NCBI RefSeq assembly: GCF_008831285.2
Contig: NC_045143.1
Coordinates: forward strand, 15,401,151-15,465,150
DNA length: 64,000 nucleotides
Origin: Nymphaea colorata
Taxonomy: Eukaryota; Streptophyta; Magnoliopsida; Nymphaeales; Nymphaeaceae
Direction: 5' to 3'
The position numbers and the translations under genes were made by a program. Below are positions 1-10,572 of this stretch, one piece after another (position 1 is the first letter of the stretch; each line of letters opens with the position of its first letter). The notes beneath the pieces were generated by a model. It did no database searches, was not told where the DNA came from, and worked only from the letters and a program-made list of their open reading frames with translations.

Positions 1-269
1 GGCATCCATTATTCACAAAAGGATACATGGCTGTTAGGTCACTGTTACGTGAGACCAAAACAGAAGGGACCAGGTCGAGAATATGAGAGAGAGAGAGAGA
101 GAACTCTGATCGATTCTCATTAATCTGCCCTAATCTCGTGTTAAATGAGAATTAGAGTGAAACCAACAAATTACAAAATAAGTCCAAGACTAAAACAACT
201 ATTAATAAAAAGTTGTTCCTAAAACTATTAAATATTCAAAACACCACTTAACATAAATATTATTCAACA
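1..269 (-). mobile_element. Copia 3' LTR (minus orientation), cut by window edge
   Basis: Read on the minus strand, a purine tract GCTTGAGAGGGAG (rc of 270-282) is followed at once by TGTTGAATAATATT, the usual PPT plus LTR start of plant Copia elements. The LTR then runs toward the window start and contains a GA/CT microsatellite (88-103). Its outer end is not visible, so its length is at least 269 bp. It lies in the first long intron of the minus-strand kinesin gene. LTR identity rests on the PPT and the coding tail beside it; no second LTR is available for comparison. Confidence 0.6.
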
Positions 270-276
270 CTCCCTC

Positions 277-345
277 TCAAGCTAGAGCATAGATGTTAAT
301 CATGTTCAGCTTGTCACAACATCTAGAGGAATGTTGTAAAAGGCG
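277..345 (-). pseudogene. Copia pol C-terminal tail (RNase H end)
   Basis: On the minus strand this short stretch reads into DKLNMINIYALA and then a stop codon, directly before the polypurine tract and LTR. Copia polyproteins of the Ale/Retrofit type end in very similar words (a K-L-x-M-x-[ND]-[IV]-Y-A-P motif just ahead of the PPT). Upstream of about 345 the homology fades, so only the extreme 3' end of the element is present here. It is non-functional. Confidence 0.55.
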
Positions 346-1513
346 TAGCATAACGTGTATCGATCGGGCCGACCTATAGGCTATATCGTAACGTATCGCA
401 AACGTAGTGTAGCATATCGTAAAATTAATTTTTTACGGTCCTCCCTCTCTCCCTTCTTGTTTCTAAATACTGCAAGAGACATGGGAGGGAGAGATTTTGC
501 CCATTTTCATCAAAAATCACTAAGGATTCATCGTTGAATCATGCAGATGACAAGGATTATCATTGAATCATGAAAGATGATAACTATATGTTTTGAACTT
601 ATGAATTGTAATGTAATCTAAGTCCTAAGAGGCTAAGACGCCAAGTCCTCGGCCTTTAAGTCCTAAGATCCTATGAAATTTTCAAGTTTACAATTGTGAT
701 GGATGCTTATTATATTATTTTGAATTTCTGATTTCTTATTTTTGAATGTATTGTTGATATACATGAATGTTCCTATAAGATCCTATATAGCCCAAAGTCC
801 TAGGAGGGCCTAGGCAGTGTACGTGTTGTCGAGGCATGGCTGTGGACAGGCCAAAAGCAATAAAAGGTTGAAAAGAAATAAGGAAGAAGAGAATAAGGGG
901 GAAAAACAAGAAGAAGAATGAAGAAAGTAAAAGAACAAGAAAAGCAGTAAGACCTCTTTTGAAGCTGGCGCCTAGGTACAACAGCCTAGTCAAGAAGGTG
1001 GCTGCTCAAGGACTAGAAAAGTGCCTACACATGTTTTTCAACTACATAAGAAGATGGCCACCCAGGGACTAAAAGAGTGCCCATGCATGTTTTTTTTACT
1101 ACAGAAGTAACATCCTGCCACAAGTCAAATAATGTACATTTGATGGTGGACTACTATCCTGCTCATATGGTACAAATCGCAGCCTTGCAGTTGATTCAAG
1201 TTTACCCAATTCCATGATGTAACATCACACCTCCCCCAAACGTCCCTCCCTGCCCCACCTTGTCCCCGGCATGGACAGGGAAGCACATGCACGCCAATAA
1301 ATGGACAAAGAGAGGGAGGGAAGGAGGAAGTTATATGAACATGATGATCAAAGATGTCATAGATGATAAGTGATAACAGTGCCCTACCGTTGCCACAAAC
1401 ATTACGTTTTTACAAAATATCGTGCTAACAAATTATATCTGTGTGCTACCATTGCCTCTCCACTGAAAACACGTTGATTCCTCCCTCATCTCCAGCAACT
1501 TTTCTCTCCAGCA
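346..1513. other. Intronic DNA, no gene seen
   Basis: This stretch lies between the Copia remnant and the hAT element, inside the presumed first long intron of the kinesin gene. It is AT-rich with purine-rich patches (about 880-950 and 1305-1330). Around 625-830 it carries imperfect CCTAAG / CTAGG words of the type also seen at 24930-25040. I found no reading frame with recognisable homology on either strand. Confidence 0.5.
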
Positions 1514-1612
1514 ACAAGTACCTATGTCACATGGGTGCAGGGTGTGGGTGCCGGTGCGGGTGCGGGATACAGCAAGGTCCAAAAAAACTTTGATGCGGGT
1601 ACGGCAAGACAT

Positions 1613-1618
<6 letters not shown>

Positions 1619-1652
<34 letters not shown>

Positions 1653-1664
1653 TATATATATATC
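1619..1664. repeat. (TA)n microsatellite in hAT element
   Basis: A nearly pure TA run with one phase break. The equivalent run occurs at about 26238-26272, the same distance from the left end of the related autonomous hAT, so it belongs to the element rather than to the host DNA. Confidence 0.85.
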
Positions 1665-2613
1665 AGAAAATTTTAAATAAAAATTAACAAATAACCACTA
1701 CAAATCAACAAGGATTAGATCATTGGAGTTTTAAGGATTGTTCCATCAACAGATTCAACAATTAAAAAAATAAAATGAAATTCATCATTCTTGTATTAAT
1801 CTTTTCATCACTCGTAATTTATTGAAGGCAGTTGCAGTGTCAAAAAAACAGACAAGCAACATAGGATGGATGAAACTACCACAAACTTCAGGGCAGCAGG
1901 TTCAAACCAGCAGCTAAATAGGAAGAATGTTTGTAATGAAGTCTACAAACTGATATCAGAAAAGATAAAAGGTAGAAGAATAGTCTTCACAAAGTATGTT
2001 TCTCAAACATAGAAAGAACGTGCTGATTGTATAAAGTATACGGCTGCTTCCTCTACTCTCACATGGATGCAGGAATATGAAAATCTATCTCAAACATAAG
2101 AAATATACAAATAACAGAAAGATAGAAACAAACATAAAAAATCAGCAAGGCACAATAAGAGGAAAACTTGTCGCTAACATGCTTATGAACAAAAATAAAA
2201 AATGCTACAAACAGAAAGATAGAAACGGAAACATAGAGTATCATAAGATGAGTTGTTGACAACAGAAAAACAAAAAAATCGTCGGAAATCAGCTGGAGTC
2301 GCCGGAATGTTCAAAAGAGGGAATCAGCAGTAATTGGGGAAAATGGGTAAATCCGCAATGAGATTTTCAATTGAATGTTGGCAATGTCTAGTTGGGGCGT
2401 GAGGATGGGAAACCCATCATCTAACCAGTAGGTTGGCCGGAAAACGGCATAAAATTCAGTGAAAAGGAGTGTGAAGGGCATTGATTGATGAGGGAGTTGA
2501 GTGCACCTACCTAAACCAAGTGGACATCGAGGAAGACCTGTGGCATAGAGGGATTGGACCAGTCAAGTAGCGTCCAAAAATCGACCAAAGAAGATGCGAT
2601 TCACGGTGGTCGG

Positions 2614-2724
2614 CGATTTTGAGGACGCTGGAAAGAAGAGGATTCATGGCGATTTTGAGGATGCTGGAAAGAAGACGCTTCACCGACGAGTTTGAGGACG
2701 TTGGAAAGAAGATGATTCACCGGA
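2614..2724. repeat. 37-bp tandem repeat x3 inside hAT element
   Basis: Three units begin at 2614, 2651 and 2688 with GATTTTGAGGACGCTGGAAA or close variants, spaced exactly 37 bp. They lie in the right half of the non-autonomous hAT. The larger hAT has its own tandem block (about 40-bp unit) at 36000-36215, also toward its right end, although the unit sequences differ. Confidence 0.75.
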
Positions 2725-3093
2725 AATCAGCATGATTCGCCGGATATCTTCGTCGGCCATTGGAAAGGAGCTTCTCACGAAGCAGAGGAGCAGTCGGTCG
2801 TCGGACAACTGAAGGCTTCAACGAAAATAAAACCCTTGTTCCACAAGGGTTTATGTTGTTCAAGTTTTAAAAAAAAACGTTAAAAAGGGACATATTTGTC
2901 CTCTGGGTGTCCTGGCCGCCTCGACTCGTCGTTGACCCGAGTCGGGTGCACCTCCGATGTGTCGTCCACTTCAACGGGTGCGGCAGACTGCACTGGACAC
3001 TTGTTGGCCGTGTCCAGCGCCGTGTGGAGCCGCACCCACATCGGTGCTGGTGTGGCAGCCTTTTTAACAAATCTGTGTGACATAGAAAAGTAC

Positions 3094-4654
3094 GTTGTCT
3101 CCCCTTCTTATCTCCACCTTCTTCCTCCTTATTGTTTCTCTATCTCCCTCCTTCTCTAGCATCCCCATCCCTCTCTCTTCCTCTCATCTGCACCACCTTC
3201 CTCCGTCACTTTTCTCGGTTTCCTTCTCTGTTTCCCTCACTCTCTGGAGCATCTCCATCCCTCTCTTTTTCTGTTTCCATCCTCTTCTGCCTCTGCCTCT
3301 TTTCTCTCTAGCTTTTTTCCCATTCATTTCTCTCTTTGTCTCCCTCTCTATCTACTCTCATTCATAGTTTCTTTGCCATTGTTTCCCTCTCTCTTAGTTT
3401 CTCTCAATAATCAACCATTCCTTTTGGCATGCAAATGAAGAAATTATCACTGACTCCATATCATTTGCTAACATTAATAATACGAAAACGAATGTGCTTT
3501 TGCTGGCTGGATTGAATGTATAAATGCTAACTACATATATATTAATAATTTGCAAATAATATAATACGCAATGATGCAAATATGTTATGCTATTATTGGT
3601 TTAAGATGCTTTACAAAAACTTCTTTTTGGCATGCAAATGATACAATGCATACATACACACACACACACACACATACATTCATGTACTTGTCCGGTTGTC
3701 CCATAACCAAGTGGTAATCCAAATATGACACCATATGCCTTTTTACATACATCTGGAAATTTCATGCACAGCACCATCTTCATGAGAAAGTTGATCATGC
3801 TTTGTGAAATTTACCCATAACACTGTCTACAGACTCTACACACTTTGAGTATATATGCTCTTTCAACTTTACAGCTTATAGTCCTTTATGCACCATTCAA
3901 ATTATTCTATGTCAGCAATGGATGCATTGACAGCCACAAATTGTAAATCCTAAATGAGCATTATGTGATCAGGTCACTCAAAATTTACTTTCACATTTCC
4001 AACTTTTCATGCTAGCATCAGACTTTTTGCTGGTCCTGTAGGCCCTACCATTTAAATTTGCAAAGGGCATAAAACTAGAAGGTCTGTCACATCAACCGCT
4101 GGGATACTACATTGGGTTACATGTTGAATGCATGCCTAACGCACCTAATATAGAAAGTTCGAGAAATGTGTGTTTGTGAAACTAGAATCTCTTCCCAAAA
4201 TCTTTGGCTGCTGAGGCAAATGACTGAAGTCAAGGCCACAATGTTCGTTGTTGCCATTTTTGAAACTAGAGGCTACTCAAGAGCGTGACATCAGGTGGAA
4301 CCAAATTAGTTCAACTGTTCCTATCTTGAGAAGAAAGAATGAATTTCTGTACACTTTCCAATATTTTGCATCAAAAAGAGCATGAAAACTAGCTTATCAG
4401 CAACTAATAAAAAACTATCCAACTTAGCAGCTATTTAGTGTTTTCGTGACAGTTATGTGACTCTTAGGGACGTGCAAATGGCGGCGCATTAAAAAACACT
4501 GCCATGCTCGCAACACAGAAGAGATATAAAAGAAACAAAGCAGGGCCAGCAAGCTTAAAGCTTATTTAGTGGAAAAAGTGGCCCCGCCAATAACAACTAA
4601 AATAGACGTCCAAAACCAATAAATGAACGAAGAGTTGGAAAGCAAGGAACTCAC
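3094..4654. other. Intronic DNA of the kinesin gene, no exon seen
   Basis: The stretch begins with a strong pyrimidine tract (about 3095-3405, TCTCCCTC-type) and contains a (CA)n run at about 3655-3674. I looked on the minus strand for the next expected exon of a KCBP gene, which should encode the start of the MyTH4 domain, and did not find it. The rest is AT-rich with no recognisable coding homology. Confidence 0.5.
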
Positions 4655-4809
4655 GGAGCGAAGCTAGAACAGTTAGAACCATCGCTGTCGTATTCATCTC
4701 CATTAGAAACAACGTCCCCTTTCTGCAAAGGAGTCCCTTCGCTAGAAGTCAGTGATGGTCTTCTGATTCCCATGCCTTGCGACGTCATGGAAGGTGAGTC
4801 CACTGTCAT
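4655..4809 (-). CDS. First coding exon, kinesin-like calmodulin-binding protein (KCBP/ZWICHEL type)
   Basis: This exon encodes about 51 residues beginning MTVDSPSMTSQGMG and ending in VSNGDEYDSDGSN...FAP, the acidic, Ser-rich N-terminal leader that in plant KCBP proteins (kinesin-14, MyTH4-FERM-motor with a C-terminal calmodulin-binding helix) precedes the MyTH4 domain. KCBP is a minus-end microtubule motor known for trichome branching and cell division roles. The start is the ATG at 4807-4809; the ATG farther upstream lies beyond a T16 tract that looks like an intron acceptor. The exon ends inside a Pro codon at a clean donor GTGAGT (rc of 4649-4654), giving a phase-2 junction. The remaining exons (the full protein is normally over 1,200 residues) are not in the window. 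Recognition rests on the short leader only. Confidence 0.6.
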
Positions 4810-4837
4810 TCTCCCCACATCCACCCCCTGTAAATTG

Positions 4838-5474
4838 CTAGGAGCAGAAGGCAAGGTTGAAAAAAAAAAAAAAAAACATGCATTGTTCTCCAGATGCACC
4901 ACAGATCACGATAAGCAATAAGGGGACAACATTACTCTTCAACACAGCGAAATAGCATCTCAAATGAAACTTAAGGTCATGAGTAAACCAAGCAAAAATC
5001 CAAAGAGATGCTTAGGATCATTAGGTTCCCGCCTTCATCCCGCTTCAGCCGACGAAAAATTTGTAATTCGCAATTAACAAAATTGTTGTTCAGAGAAAGA
5101 GAGAGAGAGTTTCCGATGAAATCTTCCGAAATGCTTAGAGAACGGAAAGCTTGTGTCAATAATAAGAAAAAGAAATATATAAGTATCACGGAAAACGATT
5201 TAAAATATCGCATTAAGGTCACAATGTTTTCAAAGGAGAACAACATTTTAGGATGTTTAGATTTTTAAATATTGCAACAACTATCACGTTTGTGAGCATG
5301 CAGAGACCACCAAAACTTCAAAAATCATCAAAAATACATGAGGAAGCTCCGAAATCATTCCCACATTGCAGCGAAAACAAATCAACGATGAAAATGGGGT
5401 ACGACAAAAAAATGTGATACAAAGTACTCGGGAGGATGAGCAAAATAAGAGTAAACAATAACAGATAAGAGTAC
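4838..5474 (-). other. Leader intron of the KCBP-type gene
   Basis: On the minus strand the donor is TTTAG|GTACTC (intron begins at 5474). The acceptor region is a T16 run followed by TTGCCTTCTGCTCCTAG, placing the exon start at 4837; a second AG ten bases downstream is an alternative. Introns in the 5' leader just before the start codon are common in plant housekeeping genes. Inferred from splice signals only. Confidence 0.5.
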
Positions 5475-5600
5475 CTAAAGAATGTGATCAGTTGCCAAGC
5501 TGAACAGATCCCAGTAGAAACCCTAACATTCTAGATCGCGCGAAGGACGAGAAGGGGGGGAAATGGAGGGAAGACGCCAGAGAGACGGAGACAGGGAGAG
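5475..5600 (-). other. Probable 5' untranslated exon of the KCBP-type gene
   Basis: Read on the minus strand this is CT-rich (TCTCCCTCTCTCCCTGTCTCC) and then contains TTAGGGTTTCTACTGGGATC before the donor at 5475. CT-rich starts and a TTAGGGTTT word are typical of plant 5' leaders. The upstream limit, and so the transcription start, is only approximate. Confidence 0.4.
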
Positions 5601-6900
5601 AGGGAGAATCACGAGGAATAATGAGTCAAAACTTATGCAGACAGCGACTTTCCATCAAATACGTATATGACCGAAACGCCATTGACTTGCACGCCCGCTA
5701 CGGCGGCCACGGCATGGCAAATGGGTTCGCACCTATATCATCTCGAAACATGTTCAATTTCGCATTACTCGAATTAACTCTTTGGACACTTACATTATTA
5801 TTATTATTATTACTATTATTATTATTATATATGAACAGACACGAAGCATGGCTTTCTGGCCGTTCCACTCCTTACAGTGCATGAGTGAAGACCACCTGAT
5901 GCGCTCCCTACCGGTCTAAGGATCTAGCCTGACCAGTGGAAACTGACGGAAGGCTAGTAGTGCTAGCTTGGGCTGATGGTGCAATTAATAGCAGTTCGAT
6001 TCACGAGAAGGGGCCACCAAGTTACGGTGCACTATGTCACTAACTTTAGATGCAACCATAAACCCTGGAGAAAATGCTTTGGCTCTCATATGAGCCAAGC
6101 CAAAGCCAGCTGATGCCCACCAACATCCTTCAAACTCTGCCGGTGGCTTTTTCTGCAAAGAGGATTTTTGAATATTACATTTACATGTGGGCTCTACCTA
6201 TGGTGTCCTACATTATCATTAAGAATCTCTTTAACCATATATGTTTCTCCTTTTGCGGTGCCATCAAAAATTTTGGCGCAGGATGGCAACTATGCATTAG
6301 CGAACAAACTTATAAAAAAACACAATAAAAGGTCATCAAAATTGTTGATGTGGTCGCATCCTAACCGGCCGGAAGTGTTGCCACTTAGTGAGTACCTCAC
6401 TGAATAATGGCGTTCATGGTTCTTTGTAATCGCGGTGATTTACTTAATTTTATTGAGCGGTACAGGTTAGTTCAAATTAAAGTTCCAGATCGATCTGGGG
6501 TTCTAATACGGTTGGAGATTATGTAGATTGGTCATACACAAAAGAGGAAAAGGTTGATGTAACTTGTGCAATATTTGTGACATAGTTTGAGGCTTCTTTG
6601 TGTTGTATTTTAACTTATCCTATTGTAAATCGTTAAATGTTGTCATAATTGTCCTTTGATGAAGTACATCATCTGATCGATGTATATCAAGCAGAGATTT
6701 CCAATCTCAACTAACATAGCAATTTGCACCACTGCACCTTAAAGTGCCTGCAAAGTAGCAGCGAATCATGCACTTGGAAATATTATTTTGTGTCATTTGA
6801 ATAGCAATTTACACAACGCTTGTACTGTTTCATTCTTGAGTAAAACCTATCTTTTTTTATGTCGTATCTATAAATGGAGTTTTCATGGAAAAAGACACTA
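5601..6900. other. Upstream region of KCBP-type gene, no gene seen
   Basis: A (TTA)n microsatellite lies at about 5791-5830; on the minus strand its flank gives a TATATAAT word, but it is ~230 bp from the putative leader and I would not call it a TATA box. A short inverted repeat, CTTTGGCTC...GAGCCAAG, sits at about 6077-6100. The open frames between 6074 and 6407 have no family resemblance. Confidence 0.4.
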
Positions 6901-6903
6901 ACT

Positions 6904-7104
6904 ATTTACACCTATAGACAATAGCAACTTGCTTGTTAGTGATTGACGCATAAATCATATTTCAAGTGAATTACAACTAGGGAACAAAAATTGAATGCTA
7001 AAAACACTGTTTATACCTATAGACAATAGCAACTTGCTTGTTAGTGATTGACACATAAATCATATTTCAAGTGAATTACAACTAGGGAACAAAAAATTGA
7101 ATGC
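6904..7104. repeat. 105-bp tandem duplication
   Basis: Two near-identical copies are offset by 105 bp: CCTATAGACAATAGCAACTT begins at 6911 and again at 7016, and similarity runs through AGGGAACAAAAA and GAATGC. Only a handful of substitutions or indels separate the copies, so the duplication is relatively young compared with the decayed transposons nearby. Confidence 0.85.
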
Positions 7105-7650
7105 CGCCACTGTGATCTAAATTAGTGATTTATGCAACAAGAATGTACAGAATAAGTAGCCATTTGCAGCTAGGAACTGGAATACTGATTTACACTACCA
7201 GAACCAAGAAATATACCGTGAACTAGTGAGTCATGCACTCAAATATAATGATTTGTGCCACAGAGCGATGCACATAGCACCTGCTCTCTAGTGTAGTATA
7301 TGAAGTGGCACGATACTAATCCATTTCACACTGGAACAATATTGACTTGACAATAATGATTTATTAATGAAGCACGTGTTCATAGTGTATGCCTAGGCTC
7401 GATAGCTAGTAGCGCAGGCAACACCTACCCCGCAATGCATATAGTAACAATTTACTTATTTTGGACTCGCTGATGACAATGTGGATACAGAGGTGGACCC
7501 ATATAAAGTGATTAAAACATAATGGTGTAATTGGAGCAAATGAAAACCGTGCAGTGGATTAGAAGAAGAGAAGAACAATATGAATGACACAAGCAACAAG
7601 AACGCAGTAACATAAAATAATGATGAAAAGGATACATTTGAAAAAAAAAC

Positions 7651-7809
7651 GATAGTGACTTGGGTGTTTCATACGTGGAAATGGAGTTTAATAGTGAAGA
7701 TAATGCAGTCAAGTTTTATAATGCTTATGCATTCTATTGCAACGTTCTTAGTGTTAGGTCTATTTGTGGGATAATTGCATGGAGCATCATGGTATATAAG
7801 ATTGGTTGA
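7651..7809 (+). pseudogene. FAR1/FHY3-like N-terminal fragment
   Basis: An open stretch reads YVEMEFNSEDNAVKFYNAYA, matching the start of the FAR1 DNA-binding domain (family pattern Y-V-G-M-E-F-x-S-x-E-x-A-x-x-F-Y-x-x-Y-A). FAR1/FHY3 proteins are domesticated or active MULE transposase relatives. The frame stops at 7807-7809 before the zinc-binding cysteines, and nothing upstream gives a convincing start. It is a fragment, either of a MULE or of a FAR1-related gene; the match is short. Confidence 0.4.
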
Positions 7810-8156
7810 AGACAGTTAACAATTAATTATGTTAGAAATCAAAATCAAACTGTAAATCTCCTGCAGAAATCATTAAGGAAGTTTTCCAATGTGAGATATG
7901 TGGTCTGCATGTCTGTAAGCAACCATAATATTGTTTTGGTAGTTACATCTATTGTTAATACCTTGAGGTTGTAGTCAAGCTCAGACGTGGACAGGCATAG
8001 CCAAATAATTAGTTATTAATATTGGTGACACTCCAATGCAGGCATATAATTATTTAAAAATGCAAATGGTGGTTAGGTTATCACTACAGCAAAATCAAAG
8101 ATTACTGGCACGAGTTTAGGGTTTAGCTCTGACGCTGCACGAAAGAGGTCAAGTGT

Positions 8157-8808
8157 TGGGAGGAACTTGACTACTATTTTAATGATACTTGGAATTGCCC
8201 TCAAGACCAGATGTTGTATTGGGCAAAGAAATGGAAGAGCAGGGTGTCTGTATTCTTGGTTGGGTTGAAAGATGATTTTGAGGGCATTAGAAGTCAAAAT
8301 TCTTAATTCAAAATATATGGTTAGCATTGAAGATGTCTACTCCAGTACCGAGGTTGAGGAGCAGCAACGTCTTGTTATGACAGGGAAAGAGGGGACTTAT
8401 TCCCTATGAGCGGATTGCTTTGTTAGCTGTGCTCCTCTGGGAGCTCCTCGACTCTCTCGAAAGTGTCCTCACTACGAGAAATCTTTTCACACCATTGAGT
8501 TTTGTTGGGATCTTCATCCTGAAAAGAAAAATAGTCGTGAATGAGCTTCTAATTGGAAAAAGTTTATCTCTGATATTGCAGATCCAGCTGGAGGCAAATT
8601 ACTAATTTCTACCGATCAGATTCATGAGCTTCGTGCTTATTCGAGCCGCATTGGTACTAATCATGCCGAGTCATTAGATGATGTGAAGGTCAATTGCACC
8701 CTTGCAATATTTGGCGAAAAAGGTAATTCTTGTGTGGGTGAGTGGATTGTTGATAGTGGTGCTATGCTCACATGACTAGAAATCCTAAGTTATTTTCATG
8801 AATATAAG
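8157..8808 (+). pseudogene. Copia element 1 gag and protease fragment
   Basis: The gag C-terminal half aligns by eye with 30821-31470 of the complete Copia. The zinc knuckle near 8465 reads KCPHYEKSFHTIEFCW: the second Cys of the CCHC pattern has become Tyr and the Gly before His is lost. The protease signature DSGA is still visible at about 8752-8763, then a stop follows. The sequence ends abruptly inside the protease where the inverted LTR piece begins. Confidence 0.7.
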
Positions 8809-8811
8809 CTC

Positions 8812-9005
8812 TGATGCCATGTTGAATAGAACTTCAACACAAGGAAAAAACCATGGTAGGAGGAGAGGATTCTCAGTGCTCACTAGCAGCCAGTTTCACT
8901 CCCACTCTTAATCTTTTCATTCACTCACTTAATTAGGGTTACACAAGCAGCTTAAATAGGACTCAACATGAACCGCCTCTTTAGAGTGGGTTGGATCGGG
9001 TCCAA
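8812..9005 (-). mobile_element. Inverted partial Copia LTR plus primer-binding site
   Basis: The segment matches the reverse complement of this element's own 3' LTR (10573-10822) through runs such as ACTAGCAGCCAGTTTCACTC and TAAATAGGACTCA. Its left edge, read on the minus strand, goes from TTCTATTCAACA into TGGCATCAGAGC, a primer-binding site one base off the usual TGGTATCAGAGC. So it is an LTR-internal junction, placed backwards inside the coding region. About 30 bp of LTR are missing near 8835. Confidence 0.8.
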
Positions 9006-9029
9006 ACTCCAACCCAATCTCTTTCCTTA

Positions 9030-10572
9030 GTTGTGATTTCTAGGACTGTTCTTGAAGCTGAGAGTAACCCCAAGCGGGTTCTTGCGATGCAAGAAGAAAT
9101 GGGAGCATTGGACAAAAATAGGGCATGAGAGGTGGTAAATATCCTTGAAGCGGCTCATGTTGTAGGATCCAAGTAGGTCTATACTATTAAGTATAAGCTA
9201 GATGGAAGTGTAGATAGGTACAAAGCTCGTTTGGTTGCCAAGGGGTTTAGTTAGAAATATGAGATTGACTACTTGAAAACGTTTGCTCCTGTTGCAAAGA
9301 TAAAGATTGTCAGGGTTGTTCTCTCTTTAGCAGTAGTAAAAGAGTGGAAGATGTACCAACTAGATGTTAAGAATACATTTTTGAATGGAGATCTTGAAAA
9401 AGAGGTGTATATGTGTATGTCTCCAGGATATGAGGAGCTTGAAAAATGTTGTAGGTTGAAGAAGACCCTATATGGGCTCAAGCAATCTCCTCGGGTGTGG
9501 TTTGTATGATTCAGATTTGAGATGAGACAACATGGATATCATGAGGGTATAGAGATGACACTCTCTTTGTAAAGAGAAAAGAGCACAAGGTAACTCTTCT
9601 ATTGGTATACGTTGATGACATGATTGTCACATGTAATGATGAATAAATTATAAAATTGAAGGAACTGTTGGCTACCAAATTTGACTTGAAGGTTCTTGGC
9701 AAGTTAAAATATTTCATTAGCATTGAAATTGCTAGGTCAGGCACAAGTCTTGTATTAAATAAGAAAAAGTATACTCTAGATTTATTAAAAGAGACTGGAA
9801 AACTTGGCAGTAGACCTACTCTTACTCCTATATATGCAGGGAATAAACTTCACCTCAAAGATGGGGAGCCCTTTGGTGAAAAAGCAAAGGGAAGATATCA
9901 ACGTCATGTTGGAAAAATTGATTTATCTTACTCTTACTAGACCCGATATTACCTTTGTTGTGAATGTGATGGGCTAGTTTATGCATGTCCCACTGATGTT
10001 CACTTAAAAGTAGTTGACATGATTTTATGTTAGTTAAAAAGGAGTCTCGATAAGGGTCTTATGTATGTTAAGCAAGACTCCCTTGAAATTGAAGATTACT
10101 CAGATGCTGACTGGGCAAGATGTATGGAAACGAGGAGATCCACCTAACGTTATTGTGTTAACCTAGGAGAAAATCTTGTGGTGTGGAGAAGTAAGAGATA
10201 GGATGTCTACTCCCGCTTCAGTGCTGAGGTTGAAAATAAGGTTGTAGCCATGGGAGTCTCTGAGCTATTGTGGCTGAAAGTGCTATTAGTGGACATCGAA
10301 ATCAAAGCTGATGGCCCCATAGAGATGTATTGTGATCACAAGTTTGCAATCAACTTGGCCAACAATCCAGTGTTACATGATAGAACGAAGCATGTGGAGA
10401 TTGATTTTCATTTCATTCGGGAGAGAATTGATACTAAAGAGCTTGTCTTGCTCTACATGAAGTCTGAAGATCAAATAGCTGATGTGCTAACCAAAGCCTT
10501 GCCATCTATTTCATTTGAGAGAAATGTATTCAAGTTGGGCATGTCGCCCTGTATGCCCAACTTGAGGGGGGG
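9030..10572 (+). pseudogene. Copia element 1 reverse transcriptase and RNase H remnant
   Basis: Reverse transcriptase blocks include [20 protein letters not shown] (9356 on), LYGLKQSPR, and VYVDDM near 9604-9621, the catalytic YVDD motif. RNase H words follow: YSDADWA near 10105 and MYCDHKFAINLANNPVLHDR (10327 on). Stops near 9507, 9643 and around 10140 and several frameshifts show it is dead. The coding end runs to the polypurine tract CTTGAGGGGGGG at 10561-10572. Confidence 0.8.

Larger units (their letters stand above)
1522..3085 (-). mobile_element. Non-autonomous hAT element (1.56 kb)
   Basis: The left end is CTATGTCACATGGGTGCAGG and the right end, on the opposite strand, is CTATGTCACACAG, giving short terminal inverted repeats. 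The flanks are 8-bp duplications: ACAAGTAC at 1514-1521 and AAAAGTAC at 3086-3093 (7 of 8 identical), the size hAT transposases make. The same ends flank the transposase-bearing hAT at 26139-36486, and both copies carry a (TA)n run ~100 bp from the left end, a GGTGCAGGGTG-type subterminal region on the left and GGGTGC-type subterminal words on the right. No transposase remnant is visible inside, so it is probably a deletion or capture derivative mobilised in trans. It lies in the kinesin intron. Confidence 0.8.

Noticed and set aside
2896-3159. Overlapping open frames on both strands in a GC-rich patch
   Set aside because: They lie in the subterminal region of the non-autonomous hAT and have no domain; openness follows from base composition.
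3095-3367. 90-residue Ser/Leu/Pro-rich frame
   Set aside because: Translation of a CT-rich low-complexity tract.
5966-6012. Pol III-like A/B box pattern (SINE or tRNA-like)
   Set aside because: AGTTCGATTCA resembles a B box, but the A box is poor, no tRNA fold is possible and there is no tail or duplication.
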